A stretch of DNA of 64,000 nt from CAIWKO01 sp964469155. GTDB taxonomy: Bacteria; Bacteroidota; Bacteroidia; Bacteroidales; CAIWKO01. Made by a program: the position numbers and the translations under genes. A model generated the notes under the pieces. That model had not been told where the DNA came from. It saw only the letters and a list, made by a program, of their open reading frames with translations, and made no database searches. The stretch spans positions 1-64,000 of the forward strand of contig CAYXXU010000007.1 of assembly GCA_964469155.1 (NCBI GenBank). The letters run 5' to 3'. This document shows positions 26,778-35,065 of this stretch, one piece after another; positions within the stretch are counted from its first letter, which is position 1; every line of letters starts with the position of its first letter.

Positions 26778-27421
26778 TGCCTTCTGATTTGTCAAAATAT
26801 TTTATTGAAACAGGCGCTTAAATAATAATGTAAGATTGAAATAGAACCCATGATATAAGAGTTAAAGCATAACCTAATTTCATAAATAAAGTGATAATGG
26901 TTTCACCTTTGCTTATTTGATGTTACAAGAAGGTGGTTCGCTTAACTTTTTAACCTTAGTAAATAAATATGTGTGTGTGATTCAACCTTATTACCTTAAT
27001 TTTGTTTTAATACCGATAGCACATTTAATATAGGAGTCCAATTTCGACTGCGTCTTATTGTTCTCCTATTTTCATGTAGCATCGGCATTACTTTTGTAAC
27101 TTATTTTTTTGGGTAGACTAAAAAAAGAAGAAAAAGAATAATAAGCTAATAAGGTTTGGTGATTCGTGGTATATATTTTTACTAAGGTTTGAAAAAAAAT
27201 AAGGTTTCTATATTTCAGGTTATTACGGTTATTTTTTATACGCCTAATTCAAATATTTTATTTCTTAAAGGTCTCATCAGTCACAAAAGTCATGGTTGTC
27301 GCACAACCTTTCCCGACTTATCACGATATCTTACACCTGCCTCAAAGTTTTTTTAGTATTTTTACATCAAATGATTTTTTATATAATTTTATCAAAATTT
27401 GTAAAACTAAATTTTATTAAA
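26778..27421. other. Gene-free region with nested inverted repeats
   Basis: About 640 bp without credible ORF. Outer arms AACCTTAGTAAA (26952-26963) and TTTACTAAGGTT (27178-27189) pair exactly over 12 bp. Inner arms AACCTTATTA (26984-26993) and TAATAAGGTT (27147-27156) pair over 10 bp. A central imperfect stem runs from CCGAT (27013) to ATCGG (27085) with ATAGGAG / CTCCTAT at its top. A further AATAAGGTTT is at 27199-27208. Three concentric stems suggest a folded RNA or the remains of a miniature mobile element. Confidence 0.55.
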
Positions 27422-28000
27422 ATGAAAAAGTTATTATTATTTGTGCTTCTTTCAGCGATTCTCGCAGTTATGATCGTTTCGTGCAAAAAGGATGATAATA
27501 CGACTCCAGATCCAGATCCCAATCCCCCAACCGGACATGATACCCTATATTATGTAAAGTACCTGGGAACGAAATACGAGATCGATAAATGCCATGTATT
27601 TGTAGAAGACGGTTTTGGCTCAAACGGCGACTATTCTATATATTTAGCCTCGTCCACAGTTACTTATAGTGCTCCCCCAATCAATGATATTTATGGGACA
27701 GGAAGCGGCATAAAATTGCGGGTGCATACAGATAATTCTTCTTTGTTCTATCATAGTCAGTATGCAATCGATACTGTTGGCACACCCGCCGAACTTTATT
27801 ATTTAAAAAATAATGGTGTAATTTATATCAACGAAGATTTCTTTATTGATGGTACAAACATTTCACTTGTTTCGGGCAGTTGCTCAATCGTAAGTATGGG
27901 GTCGAATGTTTATGAACTTAGTGCTAATTTGATAAAATATCCCAATATTCCGATAGTTGTTTATTTTAAAGGAGAAATTCCTATTCATCCGGCTCAATAG
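27422..28000 (+). CDS. Hypothetical lipoprotein
   Basis: 192 residues from ATG 27422; an open frame extends upstream to 27296 but lacks a signal peptide and reads through AT-rich leader. MKKLLLFVLLSAILAVMIVSC is a lipoprotein signal with the lipid-bearing Cys near residue 21, followed by KKDD and a DPDPNPP linker. The rest is beta-rich (YYVKYLGTKYEID; SGSCSIVSMGSNVYELSANLIKYP), resembling small outer-membrane-anchored beta-sandwich lipoproteins. No function recognised. Standalone gene. Confidence 0.8.
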   Translation: MKKLLLFVLLSAILAVMIVSCKKDDNTTPDPDPNPPTGHDTLYYVKYLGTKYEIDKCHVFVEDGFGSNGDYSIYLASSTVTYSAPPINDIYGTGSGIKLRVHTDNSSLFYHSQYAIDTVGTPAELYYLKNNGVIYINEDFFIDGTNISLVSGSCSIVSMGSNVYELSANLIKYPNIPIVVYFKGEIPIHPAQ

Positions 28001-28140
28001 AATAGATTATTATTAGTTGGCATGTAGCCATCACGCCTCGTTGGCGCGCCGCTTGTCCCGACATGTCGGGATTTCTAACGCGTGCATTCAACCCATTTTC
28101 CTAATAGCCTAAAGCCTAATAGCCTAAAGCCTAAAAGCCT
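28001..28140. repeat. Palindrome and CTAAAGCC word repeats
   Basis: TCCCGACATGTCGGGA (28056-28071) is a perfect 16-bp palindrome related to the TCCCG-ACAT...ATGT-CGGGA modules at 2200-2230. 28105-28140 is a tandem of CTAATAGCCTAAAGC-type words, also present at 1810-1845 and 32690-32720. The block separates two convergent genes and could serve as a terminator for both. Confidence 0.65.
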
Positions 28141-28905
28141 TCATGCCCCCTCTTTCACTCCCTTAATCCGCTTCAGCCGCTTCACCAAAATCTTCGTCAC
28201 CGTCATCGCCTCCTCCGATCTCGCCCCATAAAGCGATTTCACATAACTTTTACACGCCAGCGAAACATCCACCAACCCTGTATCATCTCCATACAAACCC
28301 TTATCCCTTTTCAACATCAAATCTTTAACTACCGAACGTTTCAGCACCACACTCTTTTTTGCTTCATCCACCTTCTCACCAAATTCCAGCAATCCGGTCA
28401 CTTTCAATATTTCTTCCTGAGGATTATAAAAAGTCATATTCTTAAGCCAAACAATAAACTCATAAAATTTCCCCAAAACATCATCCATTCCAAGCTGGCT
28501 GTTGCTTTTCGTATGTTCCAAAACATTACCATCCTCATCTTTCTTTCTCCTCACTTTATCTCCCGTAATTTCCTCCATTTTTCTCTTTGCTGATAACTTA
28601 TTACCACTATTTTCTTTGCTGCATTTCAGCGAATTATACGCACGTCTGCACAGGCTTTTCAATTCTTTGAACAGAGTCTGTTGTGCGTTTATCAACACTT
28701 TCAGCTCCATCGCACCAACACTGTAATTTTTATCCAAAATCACCGCTTCATCATAGCGGGCCGTCATTTTCGCAATCGTCAGATCCTCATTCGCAGGATT
28801 ATATTTCGATCCAAACTCGCCGCATGCAGCTATAATTCCGAAAAAATTCTCAATATTCTTTTTATGAGAAATTTCTATCGTGCTCTTCTTTTTTTCCTTT
28901 TCCAT
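28141..28905 (-). CDS. Orphan helical protein with internal duplication
   Basis: 254 residues, no signal peptide, very Lys-rich (N-terminus MEKEKKKS). It has two related halves: KYNPANEDLTIAKMTARYDEAV (from about residue 33) and FYNPQEEILKVTGLLEFGEKVDEA (from about 158), each followed by long helices. Halves are joined by a charged linker (NKLSAKRKMEEITGDKVRRKKDEDG). The C-terminus ends TGLVDVSLACKSYVKSLYGA...KRLKRIKG. I recall similar YNP-containing duplicated proteins in Bacteroidota but no function. A basic helical protein could bind nucleic acid; this is inference. Its promoter region is followed upstream by 21-bp array 3. Confidence 0.85.
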   Translation of the reverse strand: MEKEKKKSTIEISHKKNIENFFGIIAACGEFGSKYNPANEDLTIAKMTARYDEAVILDKNYSVGAMELKVLINAQQTLFKELKSLCRRAYNSLKCSKENSGNKLSAKRKMEEITGDKVRRKKDEDGNVLEHTKSNSQLGMDDVLGKFYEFIVWLKNMTFYNPQEEILKVTGLLEFGEKVDEAKKSVVLKRSVVKDLMLKRDKGLYGDDTGLVDVSLACKSYVKSLYGARSEEAMTVTKILVKRLKRIKGVKEGA

Positions 28906-28931
28906 AATGATTAGAGTGAGAGATCAATTCA

Positions 28932-28939
28932 CAAAGATA
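28932..28939 (-). promoter_or_regulatory. -7 box of the orphan helical gene
   Basis: TATCTTTG on the minus strand, 27 bp upstream of the start codon at 28905. It places the 21-bp array upstream of the promoter, not inside the mRNA leader. Confidence 0.45.
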
Positions 28940-29031
28940 ATAAATTACATCTAATTACACCACTCGAATAATACGATTAAAAAAAAACTTTTTACGAATA
29001 GACATTTTCCGAAATAAAATACACTATAACT

Positions 29032-29241
29032 AAATTTAGTAAGTCAACAAACCAAAATAAAACAATAACCATCTAAAAACAAATTATGATCATCCAAAAA
29101 CAAATTATTAAACACTAAAATTAATATGTCATCATCACATATCGAATTAGCATCAACTAAGATCAAAATAATAACAACTAAAATCAATAATTCATCAACT
29201 ATTTCAGAAAGATAATCAACTAAAATCGTTATCTCAATAAC
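29032..29241 (-). repeat. 21-bp period degenerate array 3 (10 units)
   Basis: Ten consecutive 21-bp segments align without indels when cut at 29032, 29053, 29074 and so on to 29221. On the plus strand each tends to start TAAAATCA and end ATCAAC or CATCATC. Read in the orientation of the adjacent gene the consensus contains GATGAATTATTGATTTTAG, with an AATTA core. Units are much more divergent than in the other two arrays, as if old. No start codon or conserved frame supports coding. The array lies 127 bp upstream of the gene ending at 28141 (minus strand). Confidence 0.7.
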
Positions 29242-29466
29242 TTAAATGATTCAAACCAATGAACATCATTTCATCTGCCCGACATCGACAAAACAAACTA
29301 TATCATTTCCCAAACTGCCACGGTCATTTTCAGCCATCCAATAAAAATTATGAAACTTTTCTGTGGTTGGCTCATTAATGTTCACCTCACCTATCTGTCT
29401 TTTTTCGCACAAAATCATACTTCACTAAAACCATCAATATTTTACAATCACGTAAATATAAAATCG
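29242..29466. other. Intergenic DNA, nothing recognised
   Basis: AT-rich, no repeat or ORF of note between the 21-bp array and the polyprenyl synthase promoter. Confidence 0.4.
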
Positions 29467-29474
29467 TATTTTTG
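29467..29474 (+). promoter_or_regulatory. -7 box of the polyprenyl synthase gene
   Basis: TATTTTTG fits TAnnTTTG and lies 18 bp before the start codon at 29493. Confidence 0.5.
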
Positions 29475-29492
29475 TTATGGAAATAAAACCGC

Positions 29493-30467
29493 ATGATAAG
29501 CCTTGCCGAGATCAAAAAGCCTATTGATGAAAATCTGAAAGAATTCGAAAAGATTTTCGAAGCAGCGATGCACAGCGATTCGATGTTGCTTAACAAGATC
29601 GTGAAGTATATTCTGAAAAGCAAGGGCAAACAGCTGAGGCCGGTGCTGGTATTGCTGACGGCAGGTATGTTTGGCAAAATATCAGATTCGTCGTATACGG
29701 CCGCCGCCCTGATTGAGTTGCTGCATACGGCTTCGCTGGTGCACGACGATGTGGTGGACGAATCGAACTTCAGGCGCGGATTTTTTTCGGTGAATGCACT
29801 GTGGAAAAACAAAGCCGCTGTGCTGGTGGGCGATTACCTGCTTTCGAGAGGCATGATGCTGGCGCTGGAAAAACAGGAATATAAGATTTTGCACCTGTTT
29901 TCGGATGCGGTGAAGGAAATGAGCGAGGGCGAGCTGCTGCAAATACAGAAGGCGCGCCTGATGAATATAAACGAAGAAGTCTACTACCAAATAATTCGCA
30001 AAAAGACTGCTTCGCTGATAGCGGCCTGCTGCGCTTCGGGGGTGGCCTCGGTTTCGGGAAACCAGGAGCATATCGACAAGATGAAGCTGTTTGGCGAATA
30101 TGTGGGACTGGCCTTCCAGATCAAGGACGACCTGCTGGATTTTGACGCCGATAACCTGACCGGTAAACCCTCGCAAAACGACCTGAAGGAGCAAAAGCTG
30201 TCGCTTCCGCTTATATATACTCTTGAAAAGGTAGATTTTTTTGAGAAACGAAAGTTGCTATCCTATGTGAAGAACCATAGCTCGGACAAGAAAAAGGTGA
30301 AAGTGATTATCGACCGCATTAAATCGGTTGACGGGTTTGCTTACGCTGAAAAGCGGATGTCGGAGTTTCGGGATCAGGCCCTGGGGATATTGGCGGAATT
30401 TCCGGATTCGGTGTTCAATAAATCATTGGAGAAACTCGTTTCTTTTACTACCGACAGAAAATATTAA
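29493..30467 (+). CDS. ispB: Long-chain polyprenyl diphosphate synthase
   Basis: 324 residues. First Asp-rich motif DDVVD at 85-89, second DDLLD at 212-216, and the GKQLRP substrate-binding segment at 45-50: the trans-isoprenyl diphosphate synthase family. The small residues and length point to the medium/long-chain class that makes the side chain of menaquinone. It would supply the UbiA-type prenyltransferase encoded at 55292. The exact chain length cannot be read from sequence, so the symbol is by family. Confidence 0.9.
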   Translation: MISLAEIKKPIDENLKEFEKIFEAAMHSDSMLLNKIVKYILKSKGKQLRPVLVLLTAGMFGKISDSSYTAAALIELLHTASLVHDDVVDESNFRRGFFSVNALWKNKAAVLVGDYLLSRGMMLALEKQEYKILHLFSDAVKEMSEGELLQIQKARLMNINEEVYYQIIRKKTASLIAACCASGVASVSGNQEHIDKMKLFGEYVGLAFQIKDDLLDFDADNLTGKPSQNDLKEQKLSLPLIYTLEKVDFFEKRKLLSYVKNHSSDKKKVKVIIDRIKSVDGFAYAEKRMSEFRDQALGILAEFPDSVFNKSLEKLVSFTTDRKY

Positions 30468-30478
30468 TTATTGAGTTT

Positions 30479-32374
30479 ATGAAGAAAAGTTTTTTGATCA
30501 TCATTTCCTTAATGGTAATGATGGGTGCCCATGCACAGCAAATGAAAACCGAATATTGGAAACGCAACATCAAGAAAGGCGAAGGCCCGACAGTGGACGG
30601 AAAAAAGGACGGCAAATGGACGTATTGGTACGAAACCGGACAGAAATGGTGCGAAGGGGCCTACAAGGCGGATGTGCAGACGGGGCAATGGACCTATTGG
30701 TTCATGAACGGCAAGAAGTGGGAAGATATCAATTATGATAACGGATTGAACACGCGTTTTTATCCGAACGACAAAAAGGAATATGAGGTGAACATTGTGA
30801 ACGGTAAACGCGACGGGAAATTCATTAACTGGTATAAGAACGGCAAGGTGAAGGAAGAAGGCACTTACGTGGGCGGCCTGAAAGACGGCGAATGGCTGAA
30901 CTATTATGAGAACGGACAGAAACAAGCGGTGAGGAAATTTGCCAGGGATGCCATGGTGGGCAACTGGACCTATTGGTATGAAGACGGCAAGGTTTGGAAA
31001 CAGATTGCGAACGTGAATGGCCCTGTAGTTATTTTCGACTCGCTGGGCAATAAGCAAAGCGAATGGTTTGTGAAGGATGGCAAGAAAGACGGGGTTTCGT
31101 CGGCATGGTTTCCGAACGGGAAACTGAAAAGCACTACAATTTATGTTGCTGACAAACGCGAGGGCCCGCAAACCATATATCATGAGAACGGGCAAAAAAT
31201 GCTGGAAGGAACTTTTAAGAACGATGAGAAAACCGGGAAATGGCTTCAGTTTTATGAAGACGGGAAGAAGTGGAAAGAGCTGAACTACGACAATGGCCTG
31301 AACACAATCTGGTTTCAGAGCGGGGCCAAACAGGAAGAGGGCAGCATGAAGAATTCTAAAAAAGAAGGACTGTGGACCATTTGGTATGAGAACGGACAGG
31401 TGAAAGACAAAACTACCTATAAGAACGGATTGAAAGAAGGACCGACCTTTACGTTTTTCGACAACGGAGCCAAAGAAATGGAGGGGGCTTATGTGAATGA
31501 TTCGCTGAATTGCTATGTCAGATGGTGGCGCAAGAATGGCAATAAAGAGATGGAAGGGAAGCTGATAAATGATAAACAGGATAGTATTTGGAAATTTTAT
31601 TATGAGAGCGGAAAGATTGGCAGCAAGGGACCTTTCGTGAAAGGAAAACAAAGCGGCAACTGGAACTATTTTTATGAAACGGGTGAAAAGTGGAAACAGG
31701 GGTTTTATACGGATGGGAAACGCTCGGGGCATTGGATCACTTTTTTCGAAAGCGGCGACAAATCGCACGAAGGAGATTTCGACAATGATAAGGAAACAGG
31801 AATTTGGGTGAGTTGGTACAAGAACAGGCAGGTTCAGGATTCAGGGACATTCAATATGGGCCTGATGGATAAGAAATGGTATGGTTGGTTTGAGAACGGT
31901 AAAAAGAAATACATTTCGGAATACGATAAAGGACAGAGGGAAGGGAAATCGACACTGTGGTGGGAAAACGGCAATATGCGCAGCACGGGTATGTACAAAA
32001 AAGGCGAACAGTCGGGTGTCTGGACAGAATGGTATGAGAACGGAAAAATGTCGGAACAGGGCAATTATATTAACGGACAGAAGACGGGTTACTGGAATTT
32101 TTATGATAACTATGGAAACCTATATAAAGAACAGGGATTCGTGAACGGAAAACCCGACGGTAAGTTTGTGGAATATTACCAGAACGGCCAGAAATCGAGC
32201 CAGGGTTTGTTCGTGAATATGATAAAAGAGGGAACCTGGTATTACTGGGATAAGGATGGGAATTTGATGTACCAGGTGACCTTCAAAGCCGGAAAAAAGA
32301 TTAATGAGGTGAAACCGCTGGAACAAAAGAAAGAACAAGAAAAGCCGAAGACGAATACGGGGAAGGGGTTTTAG
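30479..32374 (+). CDS. Secreted MORN-variant (YwqK-like) repeat protein
   Basis: 631 residues, signal peptide 1-19 (ends AHAQ). Almost the whole mature protein is a run of about 25 short repeats of the type DGKxxGxWxxWYENGxxxxEGxYxxG, the MORN_2/YwqK family. They form elongated beta-hairpin ladders. The C-terminus is Lys/Glu-rich without a T9SS domain. Such proteins are common and often multi-copy in Bacteroidota; a role in protein contacts at the envelope is likely but unproven. Only 11 bp after the polyprenyl synthase, so possibly co-transcribed. Confidence 0.85.
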   Translation: MKKSFLIIISLMVMMGAHAQQMKTEYWKRNIKKGEGPTVDGKKDGKWTYWYETGQKWCEGAYKADVQTGQWTYWFMNGKKWEDINYDNGLNTRFYPNDKKEYEVNIVNGKRDGKFINWYKNGKVKEEGTYVGGLKDGEWLNYYENGQKQAVRKFARDAMVGNWTYWYEDGKVWKQIANVNGPVVIFDSLGNKQSEWFVKDGKKDGVSSAWFPNGKLKSTTIYVADKREGPQTIYHENGQKMLEGTFKNDEKTGKWLQFYEDGKKWKELNYDNGLNTIWFQSGAKQEEGSMKNSKKEGLWTIWYENGQVKDKTTYKNGLKEGPTFTFFDNGAKEMEGAYVNDSLNCYVRWWRKNGNKEMEGKLINDKQDSIWKFYYESGKIGSKGPFVKGKQSGNWNYFYETGEKWKQGFYTDGKRSGHWITFFESGDKSHEGDFDNDKETGIWVSWYKNRQVQDSGTFNMGLMDKKWYGWFENGKKKYISEYDKGQREGKSTLWWENGNMRSTGMYKKGEQSGVWTEWYENGKMSEQGNYINGQKTGYWNFYDNYGNLYKEQGFVNGKPDGKFVEYYQNGQKSSQGLFVNMIKEGTWYYWDKDGNLMYQVTFKAGKKINEVKPLEQKKEQEKPKTNTGKGF

Positions 32375-32724
32375 GGGTTTAGACTATTAGGGGGGAGAAA
32401 ACCACTAAGACACTAAGAACACTGAGAAACACTAAGAATTGTTATCGGGAGTCATTAGTAGTCATCCCGACATTTCATGTGACAGGTTAATTGTCATTAA
32501 TAGTCATTAATAGTCATTAGTTGTCATTAGTTGTCATCCCGACATTTCATGTGCCAGGTTGATTGTCATTAGTTGTCATCCCGACATTTCATGTGCCAGG
32601 TTGATTGTCATTAATGGTCATTGGTTGTTATTCATTGCTTTTAGAATTTATGAGAAAGTTTTGATGGGGTCGCCTGTTTCCATTTTCCTAATCCCCTAAA
32701 TGTCTAAAGCCTAATAGCCCATTA
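32375..32724. repeat. 10-bp repeat field, inverse copy of 2088-2276 family
   Basis: 32396-32436 holds AACACTAAGA-type words. 32450-32635 holds tandem GTCATTAATA / GTCATTAGTT units interrupted three times by CCCGACATTTCATGTG (ACAT-ttc-ATGT core) plus CAGGTTGATT. This is the reverse complement of the family at 2088-2276. 32687-32720 holds CTAAAGCCTAA words. No ORF. Confidence 0.75.
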
Positions 32725-33171
32725 TCATCTTTTAGATTTAAAGAAATCTTCCATCAGTTTGGCGGCATCTTCTTTGAGGAGGCCACTTTCGAGTTTGGTT
32801 TTGGGATGGAGGAGGTTTTTGCCTGTGGTGCTAAAACCACGTTTGGAGTCGGAGGCGGCATATACTATGCGGCTGATCTGCGACCAGAAAAGGGCTCCGG
32901 CGCACATTACACAGGGTTCGATGGTTACGTAAAGGGTACAATCAATAAGGTATTTGGCGCCGAGATAATTCGCCGCCGAGGTGATGGCCTGCATTTCGGC
33001 ATGGGCGGTGACATCCGTAAGCCTCTCGGTAAGATTGTGGGCACGGGCAATGATACGGTTGTTGTAAACAATGACGGCTCCAATGGGCACCTCGTCTTCT
33101 TCAAAAGCTTTGCGGGCTTCTTTCAGGGCTTCCTGCATAAAGGTGGCGTCGGTGGGGTTCAGCACTTCCAT
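32725..33171 (-). CDS. tadA: tRNA adenosine(34) deaminase TadA
   Basis: 148 residues. Cytidine/deoxycytidylate deaminase fold with the zinc ligands His57, Cys87 and Cys90 (HAE at 57-59, PCVMC at 86-90) and the proton-shuttle Glu59. The sequence around NN near 37-38 and the FFK C-terminal helix fit TadA. It converts A34 to inosine in tRNA-Arg(ACG), and acts as a homodimer. Divergent from aspS, with its own -7 box at 33188-33195. Confidence 0.94.
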   Translation of the reverse strand: MEVLNPTDATFMQEALKEARKAFEEDEVPIGAVIVYNNRIIARAHNLTERLTDVTAHAEMQAITSAANYLGAKYLIDCTLYVTIEPCVMCAGALFWSQISRIVYAASDSKRGFSTTGKNLLHPKTKLESGLLKEDAAKLMEDFFKSKR

Positions 33172-33187
33172 AAAGATGTATTTTGAA

Positions 33188-33195
33188 CAAAAATA
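33188..33195 (-). promoter_or_regulatory. -7 box of tadA
   Basis: TATTTTTG on the minus strand, 17 bp upstream of the tadA start. Confidence 0.5.
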
Positions 33196-33258
33196 ATCAA
33201 TTCGGGCACAACTGCCTTTCGCGATTTATGATTAATTTCGCACTTCAAAACAAATGCT

Positions 33259-35001
33259 ATGCTTAGAACACACAATTGCGGCGAATTGACCCTGACAGAT
33301 GTTGGCAAACAGGTGACCCTGTGCGGATGGATACAGAAATCGAGAGACCTGGGAGGGATGACTTTTATCGACCTGCGCGACCGCTATGGACTGACACAAC
33401 TGGTGTTCAACATGGATGTGAATGCGGAGCTCTGCGAAACGGCCCGCAAACTGGGGCGCGAATACGTGATAGCTATAAAAGGCCAGGTGGCTGAAAGAAG
33501 TAATAAAAACCTGAAGATGCCCACCGGGGAAGTAGAAATTATTGTTGATGAAATACAGGTGCTGAATATTTCAAAAACACCGCCTTTTACGATAGAAGAT
33601 GTATCGGATGGGGGAGAGGAACTTCGCATGAAATACCGTTATCTGGACCTGAGAAGGAATCCGAACAAAGAAAATCTGGAACTCAGGCACAGGATGTCGA
33701 TAGAGACACGCATGTATCTGAACGATCAGAAATTTATAGAGATTGAGACGCCCTGCCTCATCAAATCGACACCTGAAGGTGCCAGGGATTTTGTGGTGCC
33801 TTCGCGTACGAATCCCGGTGAGTTTTATGCTTTGCCTCAATCGCCGCAGACCTTTAAGCAATTGCTGATGGTGGCCGGATATGATCGTTATTTCCAAATC
33901 GTACGTTGTTTCAGGGATGAGGATCTTAGGGCCGACCGCCAACCAGAATTCACCCAGATAGATTGCGAAATGTCGTTCGTCACCCGTGAAGACATACTGG
34001 ATACTTTTGAAGGGTTGACTAAAAATCTGTTTAAAAAGGTCAAAGGTATTGATATCTCAGAATTTCCACGAATGACTTACGCCGATGCCATAAAATATTA
34101 TGGCTCTGACAAACCCGATCTGCGTTTTGAAATGAAATTTGTAGAATTAAATGATCTTGCAAAGGGTAAGGGATTTAAAGTTTTTGACGATGCCGAACTG
34201 GTGGTTGGTATTTGCGTGAAAGGTTGTGCGGAATATTCCAGAAAACAACTGGACGAGTTGACAGATTTTGTAAGAAAACCCCAGATAGGTGCCAATGGTA
34301 TGGTGTATGTTAAATTCAATGCTGATGGCAGTATAGGTTCCTCTGTAAGTAAATTCTTCGGTGAGGATGATCTGAAAGCCTGGGGAGAAGCCTTTGGAGC
34401 TGAAAAGAATGATCTGCTGCTGGTGCTGGCCGGAAATATGGATAAAACTCAAACTGCTCTGAGTGGACTGCGTCTTGAAATGGGAAGCCGTTTGGGACTG
34501 AGGAAAAACACCGAATTCAAACCGCTTTGGGTAGTCGATTTCCCTTTGCTGGAGTGGGACGAAGAAACCCAAAGATTTTATGCCAAACATCATCCTTTCA
34601 CTTCACCCGTGCCTGAGGATATAGCCTTGCTGGATACCGATCCCGGAAAAGTCAATGCCAATGCTTACGACCTGGTGATAAACGGGGTAGAGATAGGCGG
34701 AGGTTCCATAAGGATCCATAACAGAGACCTGCAGAAGAGAATGTTCGAAGTGCTGGGATTTACTGACGAAGAAGCTCAAAAACAGTTTGGCTTTCTGATG
34801 AATGCTTTCGAATACGGTGCCCCACCTCATGGCGGCATTGCTTTTGGGTTCGACAGATTTTGTGCCGTGCTGGGTGGTTCTGAATCCATAAGGGATTTTA
34901 TAGCTTTCCCAAAGAACAACTCAGGTCGTGATATCATGGCGGATGCTCCTTCGACCATCTCTCAGGAACAACTTATAGAGCTTAATATTAAATTGGGATA
35001 A
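33259..35001 (+). CDS. aspS: Aspartyl-tRNA synthetase
   Basis: 580 residues. N-terminal OB-fold anticodon domain (1-105; GWIQKSRDLGGMTFIDLRDRYG). Class II catalytic core has motif 2 FQIVRCFRDEDLRADRQPEFTQID, a GAD insertion in the middle (about 290-420), and motif 3 GGIAFGFDRF near 533. The length and GAD insertion are typical of the bacterial type. Whether it also charges tRNA-Asn cannot be decided here. Start ATG follows a TTAATTTCG -7-like sequence. Confidence 0.97.
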   Translation: MLRTHNCGELTLTDVGKQVTLCGWIQKSRDLGGMTFIDLRDRYGLTQLVFNMDVNAELCETARKLGREYVIAIKGQVAERSNKNLKMPTGEVEIIVDEIQVLNISKTPPFTIEDVSDGGEELRMKYRYLDLRRNPNKENLELRHRMSIETRMYLNDQKFIEIETPCLIKSTPEGARDFVVPSRTNPGEFYALPQSPQTFKQLLMVAGYDRYFQIVRCFRDEDLRADRQPEFTQIDCEMSFVTREDILDTFEGLTKNLFKKVKGIDISEFPRMTYADAIKYYGSDKPDLRFEMKFVELNDLAKGKGFKVFDDAELVVGICVKGCAEYSRKQLDELTDFVRKPQIGANGMVYVKFNADGSIGSSVSKFFGEDDLKAWGEAFGAEKNDLLLVLAGNMDKTQTALSGLRLEMGSRLGLRKNTEFKPLWVVDFPLLEWDEETQRFYAKHHPFTSPVPEDIALLDTDPGKVNANAYDLVINGVEIGGGSIRIHNRDLQKRMFEVLGFTDEEAQKQFGFLMNAFEYGAPPHGGIAFGFDRFCAVLGGSESIRDFIAFPKNNSGRDIMADAPSTISQEQLIELNIKLG

Positions 35002-35016
35002 ACCCCGATAGCCTGT

Positions 35017-35050
35017 AAAGAAAAAGCCCGGCACGCCGGGCTTTTTCTTT
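35017..35050. terminator. Bidirectional terminator
   Basis: A 16-bp perfect stem (AAAGAAAAAGCCCGGC and its complement) with a 2-nt spacer between aspS and the convergent zinc-ribbon gene. T tracts on both strands make it work for both transcripts. Confidence 0.93.
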
Positions 35051-35065
35051 TAGAGAAATAGTATT

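Noticed and set aside
27296..27421. N-terminal extension of the lipoprotein at 27422
   Set aside because: Extension lacks a signal and covers AT-rich leader; the MKKLLLF lipoprotein signal defines the start.
30509..31768. 419-aa minus-strand ORF
   Set aside because: Antisense shadow of the MORN-type gene; the plus frame has signal peptide and family repeats.
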